The notes under the pieces: generated by a model
Told to the model about the DNA's origin: nothing
The model's database searches: none
What the model saw: only the letters and a program-made list of their open reading frames with translations
Shown: one piece after another, positions 22,826 through 35,080 of the stretch
Position numbering within the stretch: the stretch's first letter is position 1
Layout: each line of letters starts with the position of its first letter
Source: Ryuthela nishihirai
Lineage: Eukaryota > Arthropoda > Arachnida > Araneae > Heptathelidae
Assembly (NCBI GenBank): GCA_038380435.1
Contig: JAWZYU010000019.1
Location: 16,579,801-16,643,800 of the forward strand
Length of the DNA: 64,000 nt
Reading direction: 5' to 3'
Made by a program: the position numbers and the translations under genes

Positions 22826-24503
22826 TACAATGGACTTGTTTTGGATTCCAAAGAAACTTGATGACATCAAGGTTTGGCAATTAGGCACTTTTCTCTCATT
22901 CTCCAGGACTGGATGGAGAGAGTCCCGGGTGTCACCATCCTCATGAATCACATTCTCCATTCCAGGTCATACCCACCACCACCTGGAAGTATTGTCTTTC
23001 AGGAAGATCGCCAATTGTCTCACAGCTGCTGTCCCCTTTCTTTATCATGAGGGACTTGAACAGACACAGTCCTCTGTGGGGCAGTACTGACACAAATGGG
23101 AGGGGTGGGGCTTCAAGCAATGGCTCCTGGATTCTTCACTCTCCATGTTGAACACTGGTGTCAGTACCTACTTCCATTCCCCAACCAGAACATTCACTGC
23201 CATTGATCTCACCATCTTCTCCACCTCGATCCTTCCTCTTTACATGAGAACTTGAGAACAACCCTTATGGAAATGATCACCTCCCCATGGTGTGTACTAT
23301 CTCCCATTGGAGGCCTTGCAACCCTTCATGTGAATTGTGGCAGAGGCATGATCAGGCTAATTGGAGGGTTTCAAACTCCTTTGTGAGTTTGATGAAGACT
23401 TGGTCAACCAGGAGCCAATCAATGTTACAATGGCAGAGATGGACTGTATCATCCATGCAGCTGCTTTTACCATTCCTCACACCACGGCCTGGTTTCCATA
23501 ATTCCCGAAACTGTGGTGGAATCCCAACTGCATCACAGCTTGTAAGGATTAGAACAAAGCTTGGAGGGTGTTTCAGAGATATGTGACATCCTTCCGTCAT
23601 GAAGCTTTCAAGCAAGCCAGGATGAAACCACGTTTCATTTGTTGCCAGAGCCAGAAGGAATCTTGGATCAAGTATACATCATCTATCACCTGCATGACCG
23701 GTTCTAAGTCCCAAGATAGGTGGAAATTACATATTCCTCTCAATACGATCCTGGAGCACAGTGAACAGGCAATTGCAGATCCTCAAGCAATTACCAACAT
23801 TCTAGGGGAAACTTTTTCCTCCATCTCTTTATCATCCATTTATTCCCCTGAGTTCCTGTTCTGAAGAGCAAGAGTGAATGCTCTCCTCACTGCCTTTCCA
23901 CTCGAATGGCCTGGAGCCTTACAACAAGCCATTCACAGCAGAGAAGCTTCGCCTTGCTCTGCACTCTTCTTGTGCATCTGCTGTTGGGCCACACAATGTC
24001 CATTATGCCATGCTGCCACATCTCTTAACATCAATTAAGGATCGGTGCTCCAACTTTTCAAATGCATTTTCCTCGAGGAGCAGCTACCAGACTCCTGGTG
24101 GGAGACTATTATTTTGGCTTTCTCGAAGTCAGGAACAGATCCCAAGATTCCTTCCAATTATCATCCCATGGCATTGATGAGCTGCTTGTGCAAGATGTTG
24201 GAAAGAATGGTAACTGCCAGACTCATCTGGCATTTGAAACACTGAAGCCTTCTTTCCAACACCTAGTGTGGCTTTCACAGGCAGTGGTCTAGCCCAAACC
24301 ACCTGATTCACCTCAAATCAATGATCAGGAATTCTTTTTTTACCTAAAGAGCCCTTGGTATCAATATCCATAGATGTCGAAAAGCATATGGCATGGGGAT
24401 TCAGCATTCTTCATGCCTCTATGCTTTAAGTTTCAGAGGTCACATCTTGATCTTCATCTCAAACTTTGCGTTTTGTTCTTTTCATGTCTGTGTTGGTAAC
24501 ACT
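22826..24503 (+). pseudogene. Jockey-type ORF2: endonuclease and partial reverse transcriptase
   Basis: Starts with LQWTCFGFQRNLDDIK, the usual IQWNCxGLRNN endonuclease start. Then many frame changes: FQRYVTSFRHEAFKQARMK and SWIKYTSSI (linker before RT), PFTAEKLRLAL and NVHYAMLPHL, PDSWWETIILAFSKSGTDP, NYHPMALMSCLCKMLERMV (RT motifs). The domain ends at VCVGNTLL where an RTE fragment continues in frame. Stops and shifts make it inactive. Confidence 0.75.
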
Positions 24504-25286
24504 CTTTTGGCAAATGATGTTGATGAGATGAACTCTTTCGTTCGAGCTGTTGATGAAATTGGTACTAGAGTAGGTTTGGTTATAAACAGAGAGAAAACTA
24601 AAGTGATGAAAATTGGTCAGGCAGGCTGTGATTCAGTTAATCTGAATGGTTGCAGTCTTGAGTAGGTTTTACAGTTTAATTATCTTGGGAGCTATGTAAC
24701 AGATACTGGTGATGTGTGGCATGAGATTAACAGATGAATAGGGATTGCTTCCGGGACTTTTAAGAATCTCTGGAGAGTGTGGAGAAATAGGCGTATACAC
24801 CTAAAGACTAAAATTAGATTGTATAATAGTTTGGTTCTTTCTAGGGTTAGTTATGGTAGTGAAACTTGGACGCTGTGTAAACAAGGTAACAGGAAACTAG
24901 ATGATTTTGATTCTAGATGCTTATGCAGCATCTTGGGCATCAGGTGGTTTAACTTTGTAACTAATGATGAGGTTAGGCAAAGGAGTTTGCAACCTCCTTT
25001 AAGCAGCATATTGTGCAGAGAGAGACTCCGCTGGTTTGGCCATGTTGCCCATATGGATAATTATAGATTGGCAAATAGGGTTATGAACAATGTGCCTAAA
25101 GGCCTCATAAAGAGGGGGAGACGTAGGATGCGTTGGGCAGACAATGTCAAAAGGATTTTGTTAGAATTGGTGTGCAGTGGCCAGATGCAGCAGATGTAGC
25201 TCAGGATAGACTTGCTTGGAGAACTAAAGTGCATGGTCTCTTTGGACCTCCATAGTACAAGGCTGCTTGAGGATGATGATGATGAA
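24504..25286 (+). mobile_element. RTE LINE 3' fragment
   Basis: Same family as 5107-8560: starts at LLANDVDEMNSF just after the YADD motif and runs to the C-terminus with GSETWTL, RLRWFGHVAHM and RMRWADNV, then the GCTGCTTGAGG end and (GAT)n tail at 25272-25285. Contains at least two stops and a late frameshift. Its left edge is joined in frame to the Jockey-type RT. Confidence 0.85.
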
Positions 25287-25293
25287 TTAAAAA

Positions 25294-26929
25294 ATGTTGC
25301 AAAGCCTTTTTAAACCCAAAAGTTATTCTAGCACACTCAGTGTTTCTTCATATGGTAGGTTCCTATACTGTAATAAATTTAATTTAGTAATTTTCGAATG
25401 AGAATAAAAAAGTGACATAGCATATTTGATATAACATACTGCACAAGTGAAGCAGTAACAAAACTGCAAAAACAAATGACACTAGCCAGAGCTTGAAAAC
25501 TGCTCATCCTCCCACCTGTGATGATTACATTTTACTGGAGGAAAACTGAAAATTAAAAATTCATTTCCATGCAAATGGATGGATAATTTTTTTTTTTCCA
25601 TTACAAACTTTTCTCATTTTTTTTTATTTTTCTTGTGAATCTATTTGCATTCTTTTTGTTTTTCCTACTCTCTTTTTAGTAAAAGCAATAAGACTACAAA
25701 TGTAACAGGAGATGAAACCACAAACCTGGAAACTTGAAATTTTTAAATGCCCACCTGAAATGTATTAAATAACAGTCCTCTTCTTGGGAAACAAGTGGGT
25801 GTAATTCATTTATATATTCACCCCTCAAGAAAGGAGGAAATACTTGTTTTTCCCAATGAAGTTTGGACTTAAGTTATGTTCCCAATGAAATTAGTCTGTA
25901 TTTGTATGACACAAGAAGCACATGGATATAAATTTGAATGGCACACAATTGATAACTTTTGACCCAGTTCCAGCTATGAATCACTGGCTTGATGCTGGAG
26001 TAGGAAATTGTCATTGATAAACATAATAGATATTATGTGACATTACAGTGGTATGGAGGACAATTAAAAACTTTAAGTCAAGTAGTGAAAAGATAAAACT
26101 TTTTGCATGTAAGCTATTTTTATGCAATTTAATTTACAATGTCATTTAAGTGATTGAAGATATCTGTTTGTAAGTGAACCATAAACATCATATAAAAACT
26201 AGGCATTATATAAGCAAATTTAATTGATGTACAGAACAGGAATTTTAAGAGGATGGTTAAATTTTTTGCCCATTGTTGAGGACAGGTAATTTTTCAGTCC
26301 TTGACAAAAGTTTGGATTACATATATAAGTTTTAGATTACTTACAATAAACAGAATCTTTAGCGAAACACTATGGATCAGAGTAGCACTTTTGTTCTCCA
26401 AACATATCTATACTGAATAACAGCTGCTGTATTCTGGCAAAGAAGGACAATTTTAATAAGGTCCTGTTTGATATTCCTGAAAACTTCATTCACCCCCCCC
26501 CCCCCTACCACTTTAGAAATCCTTTCCTAAAAACAAAAATGAACAAAGACCCATTACCCAACTTCTGAATTAAATCACCGGGCTTATAGGAACTTGACAT
26601 TCTCCTTTCATGCTTAAAACGTATGTTACCAAAACTGTGAGGAAAACAGGACAATTGGAATAACAAAAGAAATTCAAGTTTCTTTAAAAATATATAATTT
26701 TCAGCTGGCTTTTATATTTATGTATACTAATTAGAATGAAAACATAATGCTTCAGGCAAATATGGGATGCTTGTTTTATGAGAAAAAGTCTTTTTTTTCC
26801 GAATTTTGTGCCCTTTTACAGTAGTAATTTGTATTAGTGGGTGATTGGAAAATATAAATAAAAATGTATTATCATCTGTATATAACGCAAAAAATATATA
26901 TCATTTAACCCTTAAAATGAAAACTTTGA
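25294..26929. other. AT-rich spacer
   Basis: No gene found. A run of 13 C lies at 26493-26505. Confidence 0.45.
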
Positions 26930-27900
26930 TTTTCTGATCCCCTATTGTCAGGAGCAAATCATCCAATGAATGTAAAATAATTTATTTATTATTACTGTAT
27001 TGAAATATTATTGAATATTTTGAAATTAAATACTAAATTCATAAAAATAAGAAATAACCAGTATCAGTTGAATCAACTATATTTTAATTAAAACACATGT
27101 GACTCTCAATTATCCAGTTCATCATCAACACATTCTATCACCAGAATTTCTAGCATAAATATATCATTTGCAATATTACTTCAATTTTTACATTTTCTGT
27201 ATTTAGTGTCCTCTAATGATGGTGAATTAAAGCTATTTGGAGGATTTGGAAATTATGAATCACCATATTTTGTTACTACCTATTCAACTCAAAAATAATT
27301 TTTCATTTTTCATTTAATCAAAAAATTTAATTTTTCAATCAACAAAAAAGTTGTGTATTCCCATCCATCCTGGGGGTGAAGGGACAAATTGTTACTGCCA
27401 ATGTAAACCCCTTGATCATCACATTCCACCACTAAAATATTAAATTTAGACCAAATAGATCATTTGCAATATTCGTTTAGAATTTTGAAACTTTCCATAA
27501 TCACAGGGCACAATTAAAGCTTTTGGGAGATTCTAAAAGTGTAAATCATAATAGTTTACAACACCTAGCCAACCTAAAAAGAATTTTCAAATTATCTCTA
27601 AAAAAACCAATCTTAAAACACGTAAATTGCATTTTCCCAACTCCACTGTGGATAAAGGTGAAAAATCACTTGTCAATTGAAGCTTCATGACATTCATCTT
27701 TTGCCACCAAAATGTCTAAGGTTGCTATTAACATTGCTTGCAATATTAGTTTGAAATTTTCAACATTTTCCACTGTTAAAGAGCACAATTATAGCTATAG
27801 AAAGATTCTGATAGTGTGAATCATATATTTCATCAATATTTATCTAACACAAAAAGAATTTTTATCTCTAAAAGCCAAAAAAGTTCATTGTCGACAAATG
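26930..27900 (+). repeat. Tandem ~280-bp satellite-like repeat, three diverged copies
   Basis: A block with CCACCA-AAAAT, then a T-CATTTGCAATATT segment, then CACAATTAAAGCT and GATT-TGAATCAT recurs near 27130-27260, 27420-27560 and 27710-27840, period about 280-290 bp. Reverse-complement copies occur at 35540-36060 and 38590-38780. Confidence 0.65.
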
Positions 27901-28189
27901 ACAAAGTGAAAACATTAACTCATTTTTACTGAAAACATGCTAAGAACAGGCATTTCAGATCTCCTAACTGATCTTAATATTTTCAATTTATTTCATTTTT
28001 ATGCATCAGATAGTAATAAACCTTTGCAATCCTTTACACTACCATTAATCACAATATTATTGTTGGGTATGTTCTAATTTTAGAAAATATTCTAAATTTA
28101 GCAAAACATTATTTAACATATTTGTGTTAGCTTCACCTATGTATGTTTTCAGTCAAAAGAAATCAGAGGCAGAGGGAACTTTTTTTTAT
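27901..28189. other. AT-rich spacer
   Basis: Nothing recognisable. Confidence 0.4.
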
Positions 28190-30284
28190 TGGAGATTTTC
28201 AATCATTTCCATCAAAGTACAACCGTGTGGTGGTTGGTTGGTTGGGATTTTATGGCACAAGAGCAACAAGGCTATGCTATGCCAAACAAGAATAAACAAA
28301 AGATAAAAGATATTGAACCTGCAACCAAAATTAAAAATAACACACAAAAAGAGGAAAGCACTGAAAATGGAAATGACACAACAAGGAAGAAAAGTGTATA
28401 ACAAACTACACTTACAAAACTGAGTAAAAAGATTCAACAGTTGTAAAACTGAAAAATCAACAATGTGTATATAGGACCCATAAAATAAAATCAACAAGCC
28501 AAATGATCAAATAGAAAATTAAATACATTAAATATGAGTAAAATAACCAATGAAATGTAAAAAGTTGAAAACTGGAGTTAAAAGTGAGTCATCAGATAAA
28601 AGATGTTCAAGTGTAAGGGAATCAAACAATAAATAATAAGAACTGAAATAAATACAGCATCTACAGTTTAAAGCTGGACATATGATTAAAATGTGTTTAA
28701 GAGTTAAAATGGTATCGCAAAACTCACAGTTGTATTTGTTGTCCACCCATAGAAGAAATTAATGACCTAAGAAAAGCCAAGCAAATACAATTTCCTCCTT
28801 GCAATTCCTGCAAAAACAGGACTGCCATAATTTTACAATAGGCTTGATCTCTAAAAGTGTATTATCAACCTGTTCAGACCAAGATCTCTGTCATTGTGCT
28901 CAGAGATCAATGAAAAGTGGGACAGAGGTGTGCCTACTTGACAGCAGCATCTGCCAAGTCATTGCCTCTGATCCTACCAAGACTTGGCAGATTCTCTTCT
29001 GTTGGGCACCCAACAGAAGAGAATAGTTGTCACGGCTGCCAGATGATGGAGCTGCTAGCGGATCTTGGAAAGAACAGGGATAGGCCGATGCCTCACTGAG
29101 ATTAAAGACTAGCAAGCTAAACGAATCAGTGTAGAGGATACACCCACAGTGATGCTTAACTGATAATGTGGTCCACAGCCAGATATAGCATGCAACTCTG
29201 CAGTAAAGATGGAACACTGCAGTGGGGTCTTGTCTGCAATCACAGCAGACCATGGCTGATCCCACTGATGTACCAGACTTTGAGCCACCTGTGAAGGCAG
29301 GCAAGAAATTTGGGTACTCAACACAGTGGCTGGCATAGAGTTGTTGGTACATATAGTCAGATATAAAGGCCTTCTCCATCCTGCAAAGAGAAAAGTCACA
29401 GAAAGGGGAAACAATGAGCCACGGTGGAAGTGGCTCTGCTGTCAGCTGGGCAACACTATTGAGACTGATGTTGATGTCTCTGAGGTAGACTCATCCACAC
29501 AAACTGAAAGGAAGAACGGCAGTCATGCGATTTGTGCAAAGCAATTGCCACTGAGGACTGAAAATGCAGTTTCAAGTGGGATGGCCTTGGCAAGTCACAA
29601 TTTTACTGTGTATTGTAGGGACAACTGCTGATGATGAATGGATAACAATGGTTCATTGGTCTCAATGTAAAGACTCTGGATCAATGAGATGCAGAAGGCC
29701 CCTGTGCAAACATGAAGGGTCTTATGGTGGGGAGGGTCCAGCACCTTTACCACTGAATCCCAGGAAGAGTCATACACTTTTGATCTGTAGTCTGGCTGTG
29801 GCACCACTCCCCAAGAGAAAGAGGAAAGCACCTTGAGGATGTCCAATGCCCGGGCGAACTTGGACCTGAGATAAGAGATGTGAGGTAAAAAGGTAAATAT
29901 CTGGTTGAAGATGAGACCAAAAAAATGGTCTCTGCCAACTGGAATGGTGGTACCGCCTAACTGAAGTTTGGGGTCCAGATAAAAATTACACTTGTAGCAA
30001 AAGTGCACACAAGTGGTTTTCTGTGGGGAAAACTAAAAAGCACACTGACCATTGTCCAAACTAAAAGAGTGTTCAGGGTAGTTTGCAGTTGTCATTTAAT
30101 TACCCTCATGCTGGATGATGAGCAAAAGTTGCTAAAATCATCAACACAGAGGGCATTGCCTACAGTTGGAGGAAGTTGTCTAGTAATGGAATTTATCTTG
30201 ACAGCAAAAAGTGTAACACTCAAGATGTAGCCTTGTGACACCATCTGCTTTTGGAAGAAAGATTTGGTTGGGATCCAAACAGGC
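28190..30284 (-). mobile_element. Jockey-type LINE 3' portion with RNase H
   Basis: On the - strand from 30284 down: the RT motif VSQGYILSVTLFAVKIN and the active site CVDDFSNFC (YVDD with Tyr to Cys), RT thumb with LQLGGTTIPVGRDHFFGLIF and HISYLRSKFARALDILK, an RNase H segment (TGGSKSGTSVGSAMV, TAELHAI, LYTDSFSLL) and a terminal C-x2-C-x8-H-x4-C finger (CEFCDTILTLKHILIICP) at 28528-28746. The end is a short (AACC)n-like tail near 28212-28225. Frames change repeatedly. Upstream parts are absent here and match the point where the LINE at 18480-24503 stops. Confidence 0.78.
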
Positions 30285-30328
30285 AACACCAGAAGTAATG
30301 CTAAACCAATTGTTACAAGCCTTACCAA
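28528..30328 (-). pseudogene. LINE reverse transcriptase/RNase H remains
   Basis: Coding remains of the LINE above, in pieces: 30092-30328 (RT active site), 29595-30008 (RT thumb), 28900-29414 (RNase H in two frames; the first Asp motif reads TGGSKS instead of TDGSKS) and 28528-28746 (CCHC-type finger). The part of the first frame above 30284 is RTE sequence read through the junction. Not translatable as one protein. Confidence 0.72.
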
Positions 30329-30472
30329 TTCTCACAGATCACTCAGTGTTATTATAAAGAGCTTTCATTATGTTAATTAACTTGTCTGGTATACCATATG
30401 ATCTCATAATCAACCACAAATTATGACGATCAACAGATTCGAAAGCCTTTTTGAAATCGACGAATGACCTTT
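30285..30472 (-). mobile_element. RTE LINE middle fragment (sense on - strand)
   Basis: Encodes SFVDFKKAFESVDRHNLWL to FSITSGV, the RT segment that follows directly on the end of the oppositely oriented fragment 30469-31825. Joined at 30284/30285 to the Jockey-type RT. Confidence 0.85.
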
Positions 30473-31825
30473 GGGGAGGAGTGATAAACCCTTTTGGTAT
30501 TGGTAGCTGCAATGGGTAACGTCTCCTACAGGTAAGTAAACTCAATCGTTTCAGAATAACAACACTTATTAGAAACACAGTGACATACATAAGTACACAT
30601 GGGTTTCACCTGATGGGCTGCATAATAATATGATTGATTATATATTAATTAATAGCAAATGGGCTAGTTCTGTTAGGATTTTCAGGGCATATAGGGGAGC
30701 TGAAATTGGATCTGACCATTATCTTGTTAAAAGTGTCTTGCAACTTAAACTTAAAAAGTGTTGTGCTAGGGTTAAAAAATTTACCTTTAATATTGATGCT
30801 CTGAAAGACCCAGTTATAGCTAAAGCTTACCATGATAAGTTACTTAGTCATTATGACATTCATGGTTTGCTTACTACTGAAGTTGAGGAAGAATGGGACC
30901 ATTTTAAACAGGCTTTTTTGGAAACTAACAGTACTCTTTCAGGAAAAAAGGAGCAGAGGAGGCAGAATTAATTGAGTGATAAGGCACTTGAGCTTATTTC
31001 AGAAAGAAAGAACTGCAGGAGTTCCTTAATCAATACCCTACTAGTCCTAATAGAAAGCATTACAGAGAGCTGAATAAATGTGTAAAGGATCAGTTAGCTG
31101 CTGATAAGAATCTTTGGCTTGATGGCTTGGCTGACAAAGCCGAGGAAGCAGTTAGCAGCACAACAGCAGAGAGCTGTACCAGATAGCTAATGTTTTGTGT
31201 CGTAGAAAACGGACAGGTATACAGGGATTGAAGGATAAACAAGGTAAGATTATAGAATATGAGGATTCTGTCATGGCTAGGTGGGCTGAGCATTGTTTAG
31301 AACAGTGATGTTCTAAACAATGTGGTTAGTTCTATTCCCATTGTTTGCAATGATGATAGATGCATTGGTGGCTTTAATGTTGGCCCTATAACACAATCTG
31401 AAGTTATTTTGGCTGTTTCTAAACTTAAACTTCATAAATCCACAGGGGTAGATGAAATTACTACGGAAATGCTTAGAGCTGGGAATGTTTCTGTTACCAC
31501 TTGTATGACCGAAATTTTGAATATCTTTAATGATGAAGGCATGGTTCCTAAGGATTTTACCAGAGCTATTACTATTCCTATTTTCAAAAAAGGTGATCGC
31601 AGTTCTTGTGATAACTATAGGGGTATCAGCCTACTCTTTGTTCCAGGGAAAGTTCTTTGCATGATTGTGCTTAATAGAATTAAGAATCTGGTTGACAGTC
31701 AATTGCGTGATGAGCAATGTGGATTCAGAAGTGGTAGGGGATGTGTGGATCAGATATTTTCACTAGGCAAATTCTTAAGAAGTGTTTAGAGTTTCAGAAA
31801 CCTTTGGTTACTAGCTTTTTTAACT
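30469..31825 (+). mobile_element. RTE LINE 5' fragment (inverted relative to 30285-30472)
   Basis: Starts within the endonuclease (LWGGVI-PFGIGSCNG) and runs through SDHYLVKSVLQLKL, EVEEEWDHFKQAFLET, the RT start (KKGDRSSCDNYRGISLL, DEQCGFRSGRGCVDQIF) to FQKPLVTS at 31815. Stops at about 30970 and further shifts break it. Together with 30285-30472 it has the form left by twin priming: inverted 5' part followed by sense part with adjacent break coordinates. Confidence 0.82.
31291..31322. repeat. Perfect palindrome inside the RTE copy
   Basis: CATTGTTTAGAACA and its exact reverse complement with loop GTGA. The undamaged RTE copy lacks about ten bases here, so the palindrome arose by a local templated insertion. 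Confidence 0.8.
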
Positions 31826-32271
31826 ATTATTCATAAAAAAAAATCAGTAGTATTTCTGAATATACACTCCTCATAAAAAAAATTGTCCACCAAGGAATGT
31901 CATGCTTACATTACAAAGCAACATGCTAAAAGGTAGTGTAATCAATGATCACGTTTGTAGCCTGTTTAGTGAGGCAGATGTGATGGTCCACCCATTCACT
32001 TTTACTTTTCCTTATCCAGTTTTACTTTATTTATGTTATCATTTTGGGGATTATTTTTAGTTGACCATCATTTTCCTCATCCCAATCCACTAAAGGAGTT
32101 GCGCATTCACAATTCAACTTTTGACTGACAGCTGCTAATGCACGCATAAGGGCACAAATCCTCTTGCGTCATAGCTAGTGCACAATCATAAGATTATGCA
32201 AATGTTTTTCCCAGCATACGTGTGTCAGTTGCATGCCATATGTATATTTAGATCATGGAGTTAGTATGATA

Positions 32272-33694
32272 TACACTGTCAGAAATTGAAAAAAGAACAT
32301 CATTAACAATTAAAGCATAATCTATGAGATTTATTTAGTAGAAACAACTTATTGAGAAAGGACAGTGATCACATGTGTGAAGTGATTCAATGTTTATTTT
32401 ACCTTTTAATAAGTATAACATTTTACAGAAGGCATATTTTAATAAGGTGTTGAACGCCTTGAGCAGCAATACAAGCTTCCATTCTGGCATGCAATCGGTC
32501 GTACAAATGTTGGATATCATGCTGTGGGATACCATCCCATGCACTTTCAACTTGGATGTGTAATTCAGCAATGGTCATTGCCTGCCACGGTCCGCAGGAG
32601 AGTCTTTGTCCGATCCAGTCCCAGACATGCTCGATGGAAGACAAGTCCGGAGAGCATGCTGGCCAAGGAAGTTGGTGCACTGCCTGAAGAGCATGTTAGA
32701 GTTTCCTGGGCAGAGTGTGGGCGAGCGTTATCCTGCTGGAATATTGCATTTGGGATTACACTCAAAATGGCAGTACGACTGGCTGTACGATGTTACTGAC
32801 GTACATATTGCTATTCAGTGTACCCTGTACAAACATCAGACACCTACGAGAGTGATAGCTAATTCTCCCCACATCATGATGCCCGGCATGGGCACTGTGT
32901 GTCGCTGGCGAATGCATGATGGAAGAAGCCATTACCTTGTAACCTTCGGACATGAAAATGACCATCAGACGCTCCTAAGCAGAATTGGCTTTCATCACTG
33001 AAGACCACAGACTGTCATTCTTCTTTCCAGTGAACTCGTTCTTGACACCACTGCAAACGTGCTCGACAGTGACAGTGGTAACTGTGCCAGCAGCACACGT
33101 GCCCATAGTCCTACTTCCAAAAGATGATTGCATATCATTCTTGTAGACACCCTTGATATGACAGAGAATCGAATTTGTGACGTTGTAGCCATCCACTCTG
33201 CCACCGCCGCCCTCCTGATATACCTATCCTCTCGTGTATGCATAATCTGTGTTGCCCAGAACCAAGTCTGCAAGTGTGTGCGATTGCTCTTCTGACCATC
33301 GATGCCACCATCGTACCACTACTGATACCTCTTGTCCAACACAGTGTGCAGTTTGACAAAAAGACCAACCTGCTTCCCGAAGACCCACTATACGACTTCG
33401 TTCAAACTCTACTAACTGAATAAATGTTGCGCTTCTGCATTGTCCAGGCATGGTAGCTTCTTAAGAGCACTGAACAACATGACGCAAGATAATAACTTCT
33501 TTCTTCACACCATAGTCCTTAAATACACGTTGCATACATTTGCAAGTTGTTGTCCTCAGTAATATCATTATTTCAGCCAATGACTTTCAATCTTGAATCA
33601 CAGTTTCTGCTGCCCTTAACTATTAACATATTATAATATGACATTCCTAAAGGAATTCCTTCTGGGTGTTCTTTTTTCAATTTCTGCCAGTGTA
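32272..33694 (-). mobile_element. Inner Tc1-like element
   Basis: Terminal repeats ACACTG(T/G)CAGAAATTG followed by AAAAAAGAAC at both ends (32273 onward; right end at 33664-33694), flanked by TA. Length 1,423 bp. Contains a - strand transposase broken into several frames. It splits the LTR at a position where the flanking LTR halves join. Confidence 0.85.
32423..33451 (-). pseudogene. Broken Tc1-like transposase (inner element)
   Basis: N-terminus with ERSRIVGLREAGWSFCQTA and GQEVSVVVRWWHRWSEE (paired helix-turn-helix DNA binding, 33224-33451), middle segments in other frames (32995-33273), FQQDNARPHSAQET (second catalytic Asp, 32565-32765) and LPWPACSPDLSSIEHVWDWI (last catalytic Glu, 32423-32680). 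At least three frameshifts separate these blocks, so inactive although all motifs survive. Confidence 0.82.
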
Positions 33695-34106
33695 GTAATG
33701 AGAGAGTGTCAGTAGTGGAAGGAAGTTAATAGAAATGTGAGCTTTTAGTTGCTTAGACTTTTGTATTCATCAGTTTATATGGTGAGTCTTCAAGGAAATA
33801 AACTTTGTTTTTTATGTGAAATATTTTGACTTTGCTATTTTTTCTCTTGAGCAACTAAAATTAATAAAAAATTAATTAAAACTGAAACTTATTGATTTTT
33901 TAATTAAGATTTAACTTTAATAATTTTACAATTTTTTGATTTCTTACTCTATAATTAATGCCCATATACTTAGTGAACCCTCATTTAACTTTATTTGGCA
34001 AGTTAATATTGCCTGGTGCCCGATACTATTCGGAAGTTTAGTTAAATTTGGATCAGTCAAAAGGTTCAAAGAGAAGAACACAGATACATGGATAACTAGA
34101 GTAACA

Positions 34107-34440
34107 TCAGTATAGTTGTGGCAGCCTTTTGCTACAATACAAGGTACTAATGTGGTTAGAAAGTGAGTCAAAAAGGTTTCTAATAATACCCTGGTGTATG
34201 GTTTTCCAGATTAGCTGTACTTGCACCTGAAGATCTGTCATACTGTACACTGGAGTCAGTTCTGTTCTCATTGTTTCATAATGTCCCAAATATGCTGAAT
34301 CAGCAATAGATCTGGCAACCAGTTTGGCCATGGTAGCATGGGAATGGCTTGCAGACACTGTTAAGCAATGCATTCGTTATATGGTCTGGCATTATCTTGC
34401 TGGAACATGGCATTTAGCATGCTCTATGGGAGTGGTAAGA
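34107..34440 (-). pseudogene. Broken Tc1-like transposase (outer element)
   Basis: On the - strand MFQQDNARPY (second Asp), a stop, then LPWPNWLPDLLLIQHIWDIM: the catalytic Glu of the IEH motif is Gln. The C-terminal end is shifted (34107-34373) and stops at the LTR boundary. Confidence 0.72.
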
Positions 34441-35034
34441 CCACAGGGCAGAGAATGGTATTTGGATACTGTTCGATGGTTAAATTACCTTCAATGCCTA
34501 TGAAAGATGACTGTCATAAGAGATGGTGCCCCATGCCAGGATCCCAGCAAGTGGTGCTGCATGGTGCTCATAAATAATACAAGCTACAGAAACTCTTTTG
34601 CTGGTACATCATTACATATGAGTGCTGTCATCAATCTGTCTCAGACAGATCCTGCCTTATACTGAAGATGATATATTGCCAATTGTCATTCTTCTCAGCT
34701 CTTTCATTGCAATATACAAAGGAGAGGGGACTTCTCTTGCATACTAGCTTTGTGCAGACATCAATGAACAGTACTGACAGATTCCAATGATGCCTCTTCG
34801 GTCATTCTGTCACTGGATATCTGTCAGGCAGTCGCATTTTGGTACTGACAGCCATCTGGCAAATCTACCTATCATCCTGATCTATAGTCACTTGAGACAA
34901 GCCTAATCTTGAATGATGATGTTAAACACCTTCTTGGGTCCATTGCTGCCATTGCCAGCAATGGGATACAAGAAGGTGTTTCACATTATCATTCAAATGC
35001 ACTGCAATTCACTGTATAAACCATCCTGTTCACA

Positions 35035-35080
35035 TAAAAAAAAACTCCCTCAAGCAGCTGCTTGCCACAGAGGTCTGATA
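35035..35080 (-). mobile_element. SINE-2 3' end fragment
   Basis: Reverse complement of the last ~40 bases of SINE-2 (GACCTCTGTGGCAAGCAGCT, GCTTGAGGG), with an A/T-rich tail. Only the 3' end was inserted. Confidence 0.75.

Larger units (their letters stand above)
18480..24503 (+). mobile_element. Jockey-type LINE, 5' portion
   Basis: ORF1 with zinc knuckles (about 19284-19847 and 22252-22800), then ORF2 endonuclease and the first half of the reverse transcriptase (22826-24503). A 2.4-kb element interrupts ORF1. The reverse transcriptase stops abruptly at 24503 where RTE LINE sequence begins. The missing 3' part of the same kind of LINE lies inverted at 28190-30284 and starts at the matching point of the domain (see findings). 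Confidence 0.8.
31979..34106 (+). repeat. Solo LTR (opposite orientation to 8924) split by a Tc1 element
   Basis: Starts TGTGATGGTCCACCCATTC, the reverse complement of the LTR end at 18203, and continues after the Tc1 insert at 33695 with the remainder, including TTTTTTCTCTTGAGCAA and GCCTGGTGCCCGATA, to a diverged GAGTAACA end at 34106. About 705 bp without the insert. The right edge is uncertain. Confidence 0.72.
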
